Below are positions 1-6,511 of a DNA stretch of 15,762 nucleotides, one piece after another (the stretch's first letter is position 1; each line of letters starts with the position of its first letter). A program made the position numbers and the translations under genes. The stretch comes from an uncultured Pseudomonadota bacterium. Lineage in GTDB: Bacteria; Myxococcota_A; Polyangia; HGW-17. The DNA is taken from contig CALKWH010000318.1 of assembly GCA_938004375.1 (NCBI GenBank), forward strand, positions 1-15,762, in the 5' to 3' direction. The notes under the pieces are model-generated. The model was not told where the DNA came from. It did not search any database and saw only the letters and a list, made by a program, of their open reading frames with translations.

Positions 1-45
1 GATCGTATTCGGTGACTGGAGTTCAGACGTGTGCTCTTCCGATCT
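1..45 (+). other. Illumina TruSeq index adapter (assembly artefact)
   Basis: Positions 12-45 match the TruSeq index-primer sequence, beginning GTGACTGGAG and ending CTCTTCCGATCT. Positions 1-3 (GAT) fit the end of the P7 arm and 4-11 (CGTATTCG) sit exactly where the 8-nt i7 index belongs. This is synthetic DNA, not genome. Peptides translated from it (containing VQTCALPI or CSSDL) are artefacts. Native sequence starts at 46. Confidence 0.98.
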
Positions 46-177
46 TTCGAGGTCCCCGAGGCCCTGGTCGCCGAGGCCGCGACCCGGATCCGGGGGATCA
101 TGGAGACGGCCGTGCCCCTGGCGGTCCCCCTGGACGTGTCCGCGAGCTGGGGTCCCAACTGGGCGCTGGCCCACTGA
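46..177 (+). CDS. polA: DNA polymerase I, C-terminal end (5' truncated)
   Basis: This is the last 43 codons of DNA polymerase I, the enzyme of Okazaki fragment maturation and excision repair. The frame opens directly at the adapter junction and reads FEVPEALVAEAA, then IMETAVPLAVPLDV and a final GPNWALAH before TGA. This matches the family C-terminus, where VHDELVFEVP is followed by a helix, a 'VPL.V.V' strand and a terminal 'G.NW..AH'. The catalytic HDE motif would lie immediately upstream and has been lost at the adapter boundary. No start codon is present because the remainder of the gene is outside the contig. The assignment rests on the C-terminal pattern alone but is distinctive. Confidence 0.85.
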   Translation, partial: FEVPEALVAEAATRIRGIMETAVPLAVPLDVSASWGPNWALAH

Positions 178-194
178 CCGATTCGAAAACCCGC

Positions 195-223
195 TTGCGG
201 CGGGCCCGTCGCGGCGGCATAAT
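195..223 (+). promoter_or_regulatory. Candidate sigma-70-type promoter for the 91-aa gene
   Basis: TTGCGG (195-200) and CATAAT (218-223) are separated by 17 bp, which would start transcription near 230, about 27 nt before the ATG at 257. The -10 matches consensus at 5 of 6 positions and the -35 at only 3. The spacer contains a 16-bp near-palindrome at 197-212 (GCGGCGGG/CCCGTCGC, one G-T pair) that could be an operator or simply a GC-rich coincidence. It could also contribute to a polA terminator, although no T-run follows. Confidence 0.4.
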
Positions 224-256
224 CACTTCAGAACCCTTTACGAGAGGAGCGTCGCC

Positions 257-532
257 ATGAAGGAGATCCTGCTGCCCTATCTCAATCAGAAGATCGGCAT
301 CAACTACGAACGGGCCTTCAAGGTCGAGCCCGCAACGTTGATCGAGGTCACCGATGCGTACTTCTCCATCCGCGAGGACGGGGGCGGGAACGTCCACCAC
401 TTTCCTTTCATGGGGATCGTGCAGATCATCGAGAACCCCGCCGGCATCCGCACTGGCGGCCTTTTCAGCCACAAGGAGACCTTCCTGGTCGTGGTCAAGG
501 TCGCCCACCTGACGGAGTATGTGCCGGTCTGA
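257..532 (+). CDS. Small uncharacterised protein, 91 aa
   Basis: I do not recognise a named family. The protein runs from MKEILLPYLN to HLTEYVPV and has no signal peptide, membrane segment or cysteine. It alternates short hydrophobic strands (TLIEVTDAYFSI, FPFMGIVQII, TFLVVVKVAHL) with turns, the pattern of a small all-beta fold, and may be an SH3/Sm-like barrel; that is inference. The ATG at 257 is chosen because AGGAG (245-249) lies 7 nt upstream, and the longer in-frame opening from 29 runs into adapter and polA coding sequence. It follows polA by 79 bp with its own promoter candidate and converges on truC across a repeat-rich spacer. Protein-like composition and the good ribosome binding site support it as a real gene. 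Confidence 0.8.
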   Translation: MKEILLPYLNQKIGINYERAFKVEPATLIEVTDAYFSIREDGGGNVHHFPFMGIVQIIENPAGIRTGGLFSHKETFLVVVKVAHLTEYVPV

Positions 533-603
533 CGGTCAGGCCGGGAAGGCCCCTTAAGAGCCAGACAATTATTGGATTTATTAGATTCCGGTGTGTCTTT
601 ATT

Positions 604-629
604 CCCAATCGAAATCGAAATCGAAATCG
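604..629 (+). repeat. Left outer arm of 26-bp perfect inverted repeat
   Basis: CCCAAT followed by three CGAAAT units and CG; an exact reverse complement of 945-970. The arms are 315 bp apart. Confidence 0.9.
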
Positions 630-704
630 GTCTTGAATTGCCATGACCGCAATCATCAACAATAAAAACAAATTTGTACGCCGGCCCACAGTCTGACAGC
701 GCTC

Positions 705-719
705 GTCAGGTCCACTGAT
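705..719 (+). repeat. Left middle arm of 15-bp perfect inverted repeat
   Basis: GTCAGGTCCACTGAT is the exact reverse complement of 896-910. It is not a hexamer-repeat sequence, so the palindromic layout of the block extends beyond the simple repeats. Confidence 0.85.
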
Positions 720-767
720 ACCGTCGAGCAGAGGGCGCTGGTGCTTGTGTATCTCGTTTTCGTTTTC

Positions 768-844
768 GTTGTCGTAATCGGAATCGTAATCGGAATCCTA
801 AGACCTTGGAATTTGAACACGATTACGATTACGATTACGACAAC
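768..844. repeat. Inner hairpin, 25-bp arms with one mismatch
   Basis: The left arm 768-792 (GTTGTCGTAATCG then AATCGTAATCG after one base) pairs with 820-844 with a single mismatch, around a 27-nt loop (793-819). RNA or single-stranded DNA from this site would form a long stable stem. It lies near the centre of the outer and middle inverted arms, giving a nested palindrome. Confidence 0.85.
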
Positions 845-895
845 CGTTTCGCTGTCGCTTCACTGACAACGACTTGTTTTCCAATTTTTCTGGGG

Positions 896-910
896 ATCAG
901 TGGACCTGAC
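896..910 (-). repeat. Right middle arm of 15-bp perfect inverted repeat
   Basis: ATCAGTGGACCTGAC, the exact reverse complement of 705-719. Confidence 0.85.
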
Positions 911-944
911 CAAGGCTGTGAGGAGGTATCCTCGATCATGAAAA

Positions 945-970
945 CGATTTCGATTTCGATTTCGATTGGG
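945..970 (-). repeat. Right outer arm of 26-bp perfect inverted repeat
   Basis: CG, three ATTTCG units, then ATTGGG; an exact reverse complement of 604-629. It lies 26 bp past the stop codon of truC, in the position expected for a 3' terminator element. Confidence 0.9.
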
Positions 971-996
971 ACTTGGACAGATGAAAGGAAAGAAGC

Positions 997-1749
997 CTAG
1001 ATTGGTCGGCTCTCCAGCCCCGGGATCCGAAACAGGACCCGTGCCATGGACTCCTCCGGCGGCGCAGCGATCACGAGCGGCTCGCCGGTGAAGGGATGCG
1101 CGAAGGAGAGCCGGACGGAGGCCAGCAGCAGGCGGTCGCAGGCGAATTCCGAGCGGAACAGCCGGTTGTGCCAGCCGTCGCCGTGGGTGGTGTCCCCGAT
1201 GATCGGGTGAAAGACGTGCTTGAGGTGTCGGCGCAGTTGGTGTCGCCGTCCGGTCTCCGGGGTCAGGCGCACCAGGGAGTACCGGCAGGTCGGGTGGGAG
1301 CTGTGGGGGATGGGCAGCTCCCCGGTGGCCAGGCGCACAAGCCGGGTGACGGCGGACTGGGGCGCGGGCGGTCCCGAGCGGGGATCGCGCGCCCGGGGGT
1401 CGGTCTCGGTGAGGGGATGGTCGATGGTCAGGCGCTCCGGGGTCCAACCCCGCACCACGGCCAGGTAGTTCTTCTCCACGCGCCCGGCGGCGAATTGGTC
1501 GCCCAGGCGGGCTGCGGTCTCCGGATCCAGGGCGAAGAGCAGCACCCCCGAGGTCGCCCGGTCGAGCCGGTGGACGGGGAACACGCGCCGGCCCAGTTGG
1601 TCGCGCACCGACTGAAGTGCGAAGCGGGTCTCACCGCGGTCCAGGCTCGTGCGGTGAACGAGCAGCCCTGCGCTCTTGTGCACGGCCACGAGGCGGTCGT
1701 CGAGGTACAGGATCGGCAGGGGCGGGCCGGGATCGCAGGGTCCGATCAT
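997..1749 (-). CDS. truC: tRNA pseudouridine synthase TruC-like (RluA family)
   Basis: A 250-aa enzyme of the RluA pseudouridine synthase family. E. coli TruC converts U65 of certain tRNAs to pseudouridine in the cytoplasm. An N-terminal strand reads LPILYLDDRLVAVHKSAGLLVH. The catalytic motif HRLDRATSGVL has its Asp at residue 63, and the C-terminal motif GRRHQLRRHLKH (167-178) is followed by HPIIGDTTHGDG (181-192). The 'H-GDG.HN' form and the ~250-aa length without an S4 domain favour TruC over RluA, RluC or RluD. The ATG at 1749 overlaps the kinase stop by 4 bp (ATGA), so translation is probably coupled. The frame stays open further upstream, but that extension lies inside the kinase gene. 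It is the last gene of the four-gene operon. Confidence 0.88.
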   Translation of the reverse strand: MIGPCDPGPPLPILYLDDRLVAVHKSAGLLVHRTSLDRGETRFALQSVRDQLGRRVFPVHRLDRATSGVLLFALDPETAARLGDQFAAGRVEKNYLAVVRGWTPERLTIDHPLTETDPRARDPRSGPPAPQSAVTRLVRLATGELPIPHSSHPTCRYSLVRLTPETGRRHQLRRHLKHVFHPIIGDTTHGDGWHNRLFRSEFACDRLLLASVRLSFAHPFTGEPLVIAAPPEESMARVLFRIPGLESRPI

Positions 1750-4700
1750 GGATCGGGTCGCTCCCGGTCGGGGAAGCCGCTGGCCAGCAGGTCGGTCATG
1801 CGGCCCGTGTGGGTGACCCCCTGGCCGCGCAGGAAGTCCTCGCCGCCCCGGGCCATGGCCTCGCCGTCGGGGCCGCCCGCGAGACGGCCGAGCCGGATCC
1901 GGGCCGCGGCCGCATAGAGCTGCATTCCGCAGGTGTCGAGGGCGTGGATGGACTGGGCGAGCAGGGTGAGGGTGGCGTTGCGGTCTCCCTCGAGCAACCG
2001 GGCGGCAGCGTCGAGGAGCAGGCCCAGGGCGCGGACCCAGGGGAGGGAGACCCTCAGCAGGGTGGAGATGTCCTGGCGCGCGGTCTTCACGAGCTGGGCG
2101 CGCGCTTTTCCGTCGATGCGCGCCGCCTTCGCCAGGGTCGCGCGGGCACGAAGGTGCAGCCCCTCGTGCCGCACGGCAGGGATCCGGGTGAGCAGCGACC
2201 GTTTCAGCCGCGGCCACTCGCTCCAGATCAGGGCGTGGGCGCCTTCGGCATCCCCGGAGTGGATGCGGACGTTGACCCGGGACAGAAGCGCCCAGTAGTG
2301 CTGCAGGTGATAGCCGTTCACCGACCAGCGGGCCATGAGGGCGTCGACCTCGGCCAGCGCCGCCTCGGGACCCTCCGCGTTGAGCGTCACCACGTTTCCC
2401 AGGCCGAGGACCATGCCCGCGAGCCCGAACAGGTCGCCCCGTTCCGCGGCGTCCTGGCGCACGGCCAGATTCCGGCGGCTCATCTCGGCGAGCTCCCCGA
2501 GGTAGAAAAGGCACCAGACGACCTGGTTGTTCATCAGGTCGCGCTCCCACGCGGTGCCGTTGTACTGCATGGAAGTGCGGATGAAGTCCTCGGAGTGGGC
2601 GCGGGATTCGGCCCATTGCCCGCGCATGAAGCTGGCGAAGGCGTGGGCGCCGGCCAGGTACATGGCCGCCTGGGGATCCCCGAGGCGCTTCTGGATCCGC
2701 TCGCAGGAGGCGAGGATGGCGTGGGCGTGACCGGAGTCGGGCGCGTTGGCGGCGGCGTAGTTGGCCTCGGCGCACAGGGCGGTGAGGACGCGGCTGGGCT
2801 CTCCGAGCCGCAGGGCGGCCGAGAGGAACCTCGTGTTGAAGTAGGCGCCGCGGATGTGGTCCGCCCCCCCGAGGCCCAGCGCGATGGACTTGAGGATGTC
2901 GACGTACACCAGATCCGCCGGGGGCAGCTCGGACTCGTCACGCTCCTGGAAGCGACTGCCCGCCATCCGCACCCGGAAGCGGCCCCACATCAGGGCGCTC
3001 AGGACGCCCACGGTGGACTTGGGCATGCGCTTGCCCACGGCCTCGAGGATCTGGTCCGTGATCACCAGTCCCTCGTCGATGAAGCCCGAGATCAGCAGCT
3101 GGTTGGCCGCCCGGCGCTTGAGCTCGACCGCCTCGACGGGCCGGGCCCCGGGGACCGCGGCCAGGTAGGCGTCGGCGGCGTCGCGGCCCCGTCCGGCGTT
3201 CTCCAGCGCGGTGCCCATACGGATGTGGAGCTGGCGCAGGGACTCGGGATCGGGGTCGGGAACCCCGGCCTCGTTCACGCGCAGGCCGATCGCGTCGTGG
3301 TACAGGTCGGCGGCGCGGTTGAAGGCCAGGGCGGCGGCGGCGGAGTCGGCGGCGGCGGCGATGAGCGCCGAGGCCTCGGCCCGCTCCCCGATCACCTCGA
3401 GGTGGGCGGCGAGACGCTCGGGTTCGACGTTGCGCATGGCGCGAAGCACCTTCACCAGTTGACGGTGGACCGCCAGCCGCGCGTCGGGCTCCATGCGGGC
3501 CAGCACGGCCTCGCGCACGCGGTCGTGATAGGGCTCGACCAGATCCTCGGGGCCGGGGCCGCTGGTGCGCACCAGGTGAAGCACGCGCAGCCGGGCGGCC
3601 ATGCGGAAGATCTCCGCGGGGTGCGGTCCCAGGGCCATGGCGGCGATCTCCTGGCGCAGGGGACCGAAGGAGATCGAGACGATCTCGACCAGGCGCCGCA
3701 GGGGCTCCTCGAGGCCCCGCACGCGCTCCCAGAGCACGTCGTCGAGCCGCAGTACCTTGTGCAGTCCGCCGGCCGGGCGGTTCTGCAGGTGATGGACCAG
3801 CTCGTGGATGAACAGGGGGTGGCCGGCGGCCTCCTGGGCGATGATCGCGGCCTGGGTCGCGTCCGGGGTGTTCCCCTGGGAGTTCGAGGCCACCAGCTCC
3901 TCGGCCAGGGCGGCGGCGTCCTCCATGGAGAGCGGCTCCACCGGGAGCTCCCCGAGGGGGCAGGGGAGCTGGGCCTGCAGGCGGGCGATCGCCTCGGCGG
4001 CCTCGTCCGGGTCCGCGGGGGTGCGCAGCGAGATCACGAGCAGCAGGGGCGGCGCGTCGGGGGGTTGGAGCAGGGCGCGCAGCAGGCGCAGGCTGTCCTC
4101 GTCCGCCCACTGGACGTCGTCCAGGACGAGGATGAGCGGGCGTCGCTCGGCGAGCCGGGTGAACAGTTCGCGCAGCGCCTGGAAGGCCAGGGAGCGGACC
4201 TCCTGCAGATCCAGCAACTGGCGTCGGGCGCCCGAGGCGTCCAGTTCGCGCAGGTGTCCGAGCACCGGGAACACGCGGGCGAGCAGCTCCATGTTGCGGG
4301 GGATCAACTGTCCGAGCTCGGCGTCGGAGAGGCGCAGCAGGTGGCGGCTGAGGGCGTCCACCACGCCGTCAAAGGCCTTGTAGGAGAGGGACTCCCGCTC
4401 GTTGCAGCGGCCCCAGAGCAGGATGGCGCGGGGCTCGCGGGCCAGGAGCTCCCGGGCGCAGGCCCGCAGCAGCTCGCTCTTGCCCAGCCCGGAGCCGCCG
4501 TGGACGAGGAGCGCGACGAGCCCGCCGGAGGACACGTCACCGAAGGCGGACAGGATGCGCTCCTGTTCGCGCCGGCGGCCGACGAATACCGGTTGCCGCG
4601 TCCCCAGGGTCTGGGTGGAAGGGGCCGGCGGCGCCTGGTGTTCCCGCAGCGAGCGGGTGACCTCCTCGGATCGGGGGCGGCGGGAGGGGTCGTGCTGCAA

Positions 4701-5531
4701 CAGCGCCAGGCACAGGTCGTCCAGGTCGGCGGGCGCGCCGGGGTTGAGCTCGCGGGGGCGCTGGGGCGTCTGGTGCTGCTTGGCGAGGAGCAGTTGGTTG
4801 AAGCTGCCGGAGAACGGCAGACGCCCGGTCAGCGTCTCGTACAGCAGCACCCCCACCGCGTACCAGTCCGCCTCGGGGCCCACCGGCAGGGAGGAGGCCT
4901 GCTCCGGGGACATGTAGGCGGCCGTGCCCACCGGATGGAAGCCGTCCACCGAGAGCGTGCCGGGGTCGGCTTGGGTCACGAGGCCGAAGTCCAGCAGCAC
5001 CACGCGACCGTCGTCCTGCACCAGCAAGTTGCCGGGCTTGATGTCGCGGTGCACGCGTCCGTTGGCGTGGAGCGCCCCGAGGGCGGAGGCCAGCTGGAGG
5101 AGGGCGGCCCGCAGACGGGCTTCGTTGAAGTACACGCGCAGCCGGCGGAAGGGGTCCGCACGGCCGTCGGGATCGGTGGTGCCCTCGTCCAGGGCGGGAT
5201 CGGGCCGCTGGTCGCGGGTCCGCACCCAGGTCAGAAAGTCCACGCCGCGCACGAGCTCCATGGTGAAGAACCACTGGCCCTCGTCCTCGAAGAGCTCGCC
5301 GAGCTGGACCATGTTGGGGTGCTCGAGCTCCTGGAGGGCGCGGAACTCGGTCTTCAGGCGCAACAACTCGCCGGGGCTTCCCTCGTTCAAGGTCTTGAGC
5401 GCGACCCGGGTCTGGCGCTCCCAGTCGAAGACCTCGTAGACCACCCCCATCCCGCCCTTGCCGATGACGGAGATCACCTCGAAGCGTTCGGTGCCGGCGA
5501 AGGGCTTGGCGACGGTGGGCGGCTGGGGCAT
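1746..5531 (-). CDS. Ser/Thr protein kinase-STAND ATPase-helical repeat protein
   Basis: A 1261-aa cytoplasmic signalling protein. Residues 17-297 are a Hanks-type kinase: glycine loop GKGGMG (24-29), VALK lysine 46, HRDIKPGN (161-168) with catalytic Asp163, DFG (181-183), SPE (208-210) and DPSRRP (281-286). All residues needed for activity are present. Residues ~315-560 form a STAND/AAA_16-type NTPase with Walker A GGSGLGKS (345-352) and Walker B LILVLDD (466-472) followed by VQWADED. The remaining ~700 residues are Ala/Leu-rich helices resembling TPR-like repeats, probably a protein-interaction platform. No membrane segment is seen. This architecture (PknK-like, COG3899-like ATPase) is common in Myxococcota and Actinobacteria. 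The ATG at 5531 has AGGAG 5 nt upstream. It lies 11 bp after the radical SAM stop and overlaps truC by 4 bp. Activating signal and substrates are unknown. Confidence 0.9.
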   Translation of the reverse strand: MPQPPTVAKPFAGTERFEVISVIGKGGMGVVYEVFDWERQTRVALKTLNEGSPGELLRLKTEFRALQELEHPNMVQLGELFEDEGQWFFTMELVRGVDFLTWVRTRDQRPDPALDEGTTDPDGRADPFRRLRVYFNEARLRAALLQLASALGALHANGRVHRDIKPGNLLVQDDGRVVLLDFGLVTQADPGTLSVDGFHPVGTAAYMSPEQASSLPVGPEADWYAVGVLLYETLTGRLPFSGSFNQLLLAKQHQTPQRPRELNPGAPADLDDLCLALLQHDPSRRPRSEEVTRSLREHQAPPAPSTQTLGTRQPVFVGRRREQERILSAFGDVSSGGLVALLVHGGSGLGKSELLRACARELLAREPRAILLWGRCNERESLSYKAFDGVVDALSRHLLRLSDAELGQLIPRNMELLARVFPVLGHLRELDASGARRQLLDLQEVRSLAFQALRELFTRLAERRPLILVLDDVQWADEDSLRLLRALLQPPDAPPLLLVISLRTPADPDEAAEAIARLQAQLPCPLGELPVEPLSMEDAAALAEELVASNSQGNTPDATQAAIIAQEAAGHPLFIHELVHHLQNRPAGGLHKVLRLDDVLWERVRGLEEPLRRLVEIVSISFGPLRQEIAAMALGPHPAEIFRMAARLRVLHLVRTSGPGPEDLVEPYHDRVREAVLARMEPDARLAVHRQLVKVLRAMRNVEPERLAAHLEVIGERAEASALIAAAADSAAAALAFNRAADLYHDAIGLRVNEAGVPDPDPESLRQLHIRMGTALENAGRGRDAADAYLAAVPGARPVEAVELKRRAANQLLISGFIDEGLVITDQILEAVGKRMPKSTVGVLSALMWGRFRVRMAGSRFQERDESELPPADLVYVDILKSIALGLGGADHIRGAYFNTRFLSAALRLGEPSRVLTALCAEANYAAANAPDSGHAHAILASCERIQKRLGDPQAAMYLAGAHAFASFMRGQWAESRAHSEDFIRTSMQYNGTAWERDLMNNQVVWCLFYLGELAEMSRRNLAVRQDAAERGDLFGLAGMVLGLGNVVTLNAEGPEAALAEVDALMARWSVNGYHLQHYWALLSRVNVRIHSGDAEGAHALIWSEWPRLKRSLLTRIPAVRHEGLHLRARATLAKAARIDGKARAQLVKTARQDISTLLRVSLPWVRALGLLLDAAARLLEGDRNATLTLLAQSIHALDTCGMQLYAAAARIRLGRLAGGPDGEAMARGGEDFLRGQGVTHTGRMTDLLASGFPDRERPDP

Positions 5532-5536
5532 CGGGG

Positions 5537-5541
5537 CTCCT
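5537..5541 (-). promoter_or_regulatory. Ribosome binding site of the kinase gene
   Basis: AGGAG on the minus strand, 5 nt before the ATG at 5531. It decides against the much longer in-frame extension up to 5969, which would overlap the radical SAM gene. Confidence 0.7.
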
Positions 5542-5542
5542 G

Positions 5543-6511
5543 TCACCGGAACGGCCGGTCGGCGGAGAAGTCGGGGTTGTAGATCCCGTGGGCCTCGAGA
5601 TCCTGGATGAAGGCGAGCTCCGGCCGCTGCATCCGCAGCTCGTAGGCGAAGCCGTAGTACTCGTCGGGGGTGAGCGTGCGATCCAGCGGGGGCGGCAGGC
5701 GCAGGCCGTCGGGCGGGTGGTACTGGGCCATGAGGGACACGCCGGCGCCCGCGGCCACGAGGGGCTCGAGGAGCGCCAGCGCCAGGTCGGTGTCCGAGAG
5801 GTTCCCCGGCAGCACCAGGTGCCGCACGAGGAGCCCGGAGACGGCGAGCCCGTCGTCGTCGAGGGTGAGCGGGCCCACCGCTTCGAACCACCGGCGCAGC
5901 ACGTCGCCGATGTTCGGGGCGTAGTCCCCGCGCAGGCCGCAGGCGCGTTCGCTCTCCGGGCGCAGCCACTTCAGGTCAGGCAGCGCGACGTCCACCACGC
6001 CGTCGAGGAGCGCCTGGGCCTCCGGGGTCTGGTAGCCCGAGCAGTTGTAGACCAGCGGGAGCGCGAGGCCCCGGGCGGCGGCCCGATCCAGTGCCCGCAG
6101 CACGGCGGGCAGCACGTGGGACGGGGTGACCCAGTTGAGGTTGTGGGCGCCGGAGGTGGCGAGCCCGAGCATCATCTCCGCGAGCCGTTCATCGTCGACG
6201 CGGGCGGTCTCCGGTGAATCGCCGTGGCTGATCTGGTGGTTCTGGCAGAAGCCGCAGCCCAGGGCGCAGCCGAAGAAGAAGATGGTCCCCGAGCCGCGGG
6301 TCCCGGAGACGGGCGGCTCCTCGCCGGTGTGCAGGAGCGCGGCGCTCACGTGGGCGTCGCCGCCGCCGCCGCAGGGGCCGGTCTCCCCGTGGAGCCGCCG
6401 GGCGCCGCACCGACGGGGGCACAGCCTGCACGGGTCGGAGAGCGCGGCGGCGGCCTCGGCGCGGCGGGCGAGCTCGCCGGATTCGTGGAGGGCTCGGTAG
6501 CGGGGCGTCAT
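5543..6511 (-). CDS. Radical SAM protein, PflX-like (COG1313)
   Basis: A 322-aa protein of the radical SAM superfamily, which uses a [4Fe-4S] cluster to cleave S-adenosylmethionine. The cluster motif is CALGCGFC (CX3CX2C; Cys 82, 86, 89) preceded by GTIFFFG. An N-terminal cysteine group, CRLCPRRCG (28-36) plus GPCG (46-49), is typical of the pyruvate formate-lyase-activating-enzyme homologue family COG1313. Further typical segments are NLNWVTPSH, LPLVYNCSGYQ and DVALPDLKW. The substrate is not known, and no glycyl-radical enzyme is nearby, so PFL activation is unlikely. The ATG at 6511 overlaps the upstream stop by 4 bp (ATGA) with only a weak ribosome binding site, suggesting translational coupling. 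The kinase starts 11 bp downstream. Confidence 0.85.
   Translation of the reverse strand: MTPRYRALHESGELARRAEAAAALSDPCRLCPRRCGARRLHGETGPCGGGGDAHVSAALLHTGEEPPVSGTRGSGTIFFFGCALGCGFCQNHQISHGDSPETARVDDERLAEMMLGLATSGAHNLNWVTPSHVLPAVLRALDRAAARGLALPLVYNCSGYQTPEAQALLDGVVDVALPDLKWLRPESERACGLRGDYAPNIGDVLRRWFEAVGPLTLDDDGLAVSGLLVRHLVLPGNLSDTDLALALLEPLVAAGAGVSLMAQYHPPDGLRLPPPLDRTLTPDEYYGFAYELRMQRPELAFIQDLEAHGIYNPDFSADRPFR

Larger units (their letters stand above)
533..996. other. Convergent intergenic block of CG-spaced hexamer repeats
   Basis: This 464-bp stretch has no credible gene and is visibly richer in A and T than its surroundings. It holds several runs in which CG recurs every 6 bp: CGAAAT runs at 607-630, CGTTTT and CGTAAT/CGGAAT runs at about 754-797, CGATTA runs at 820-840, and CGATTT runs at 945-967. 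The runs on the two halves are reverse complements of each other. It separates the 3' ends of the 91-aa gene and truC, so it is likely the shared transcription-termination zone. No insertion-sequence gene or target-site duplication is seen. Confidence 0.75.

Noticed and set aside
495..689. Small minus-strand frame with FRFRFRLG
   Set aside because: Also a translation of the CGAAAT repeat, overlapping the 3' end of the 91-aa gene.
604..970. CRISPR array
   Set aside because: The repeats are 6-bp tandem units without unique spacers, and the larger arms are inverted rather than direct; no cas genes are present.
604..970. Insertion sequence or MITE with target-site duplication
   Set aside because: No transposase frame, and the bases flanking 604 and 970 do not form a direct repeat. 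Left as an open possibility under findings only.
806..1000. Small plus-strand frame encoding DYDYDYDN and ISISISIG
   Set aside because: It is a translation of the CG-spaced hexamer repeats; no ribosome binding site, and the composition is purely repeat-driven.
997..2775. 592-aa version of the truC frame
   Set aside because: The first ~340 residues are an out-of-frame reading of the kinase gene; the real start is at the ATGA overlap at 1749.
1617..5582. 1321-codon open frame on the plus strand opposite the kinase gene
   Set aside because: The translation is Gly/Val/Gln/His-rich without domains, while the minus strand carries complete kinase and ATPase motifs. Long antisense frames are common in GC-rich genes.
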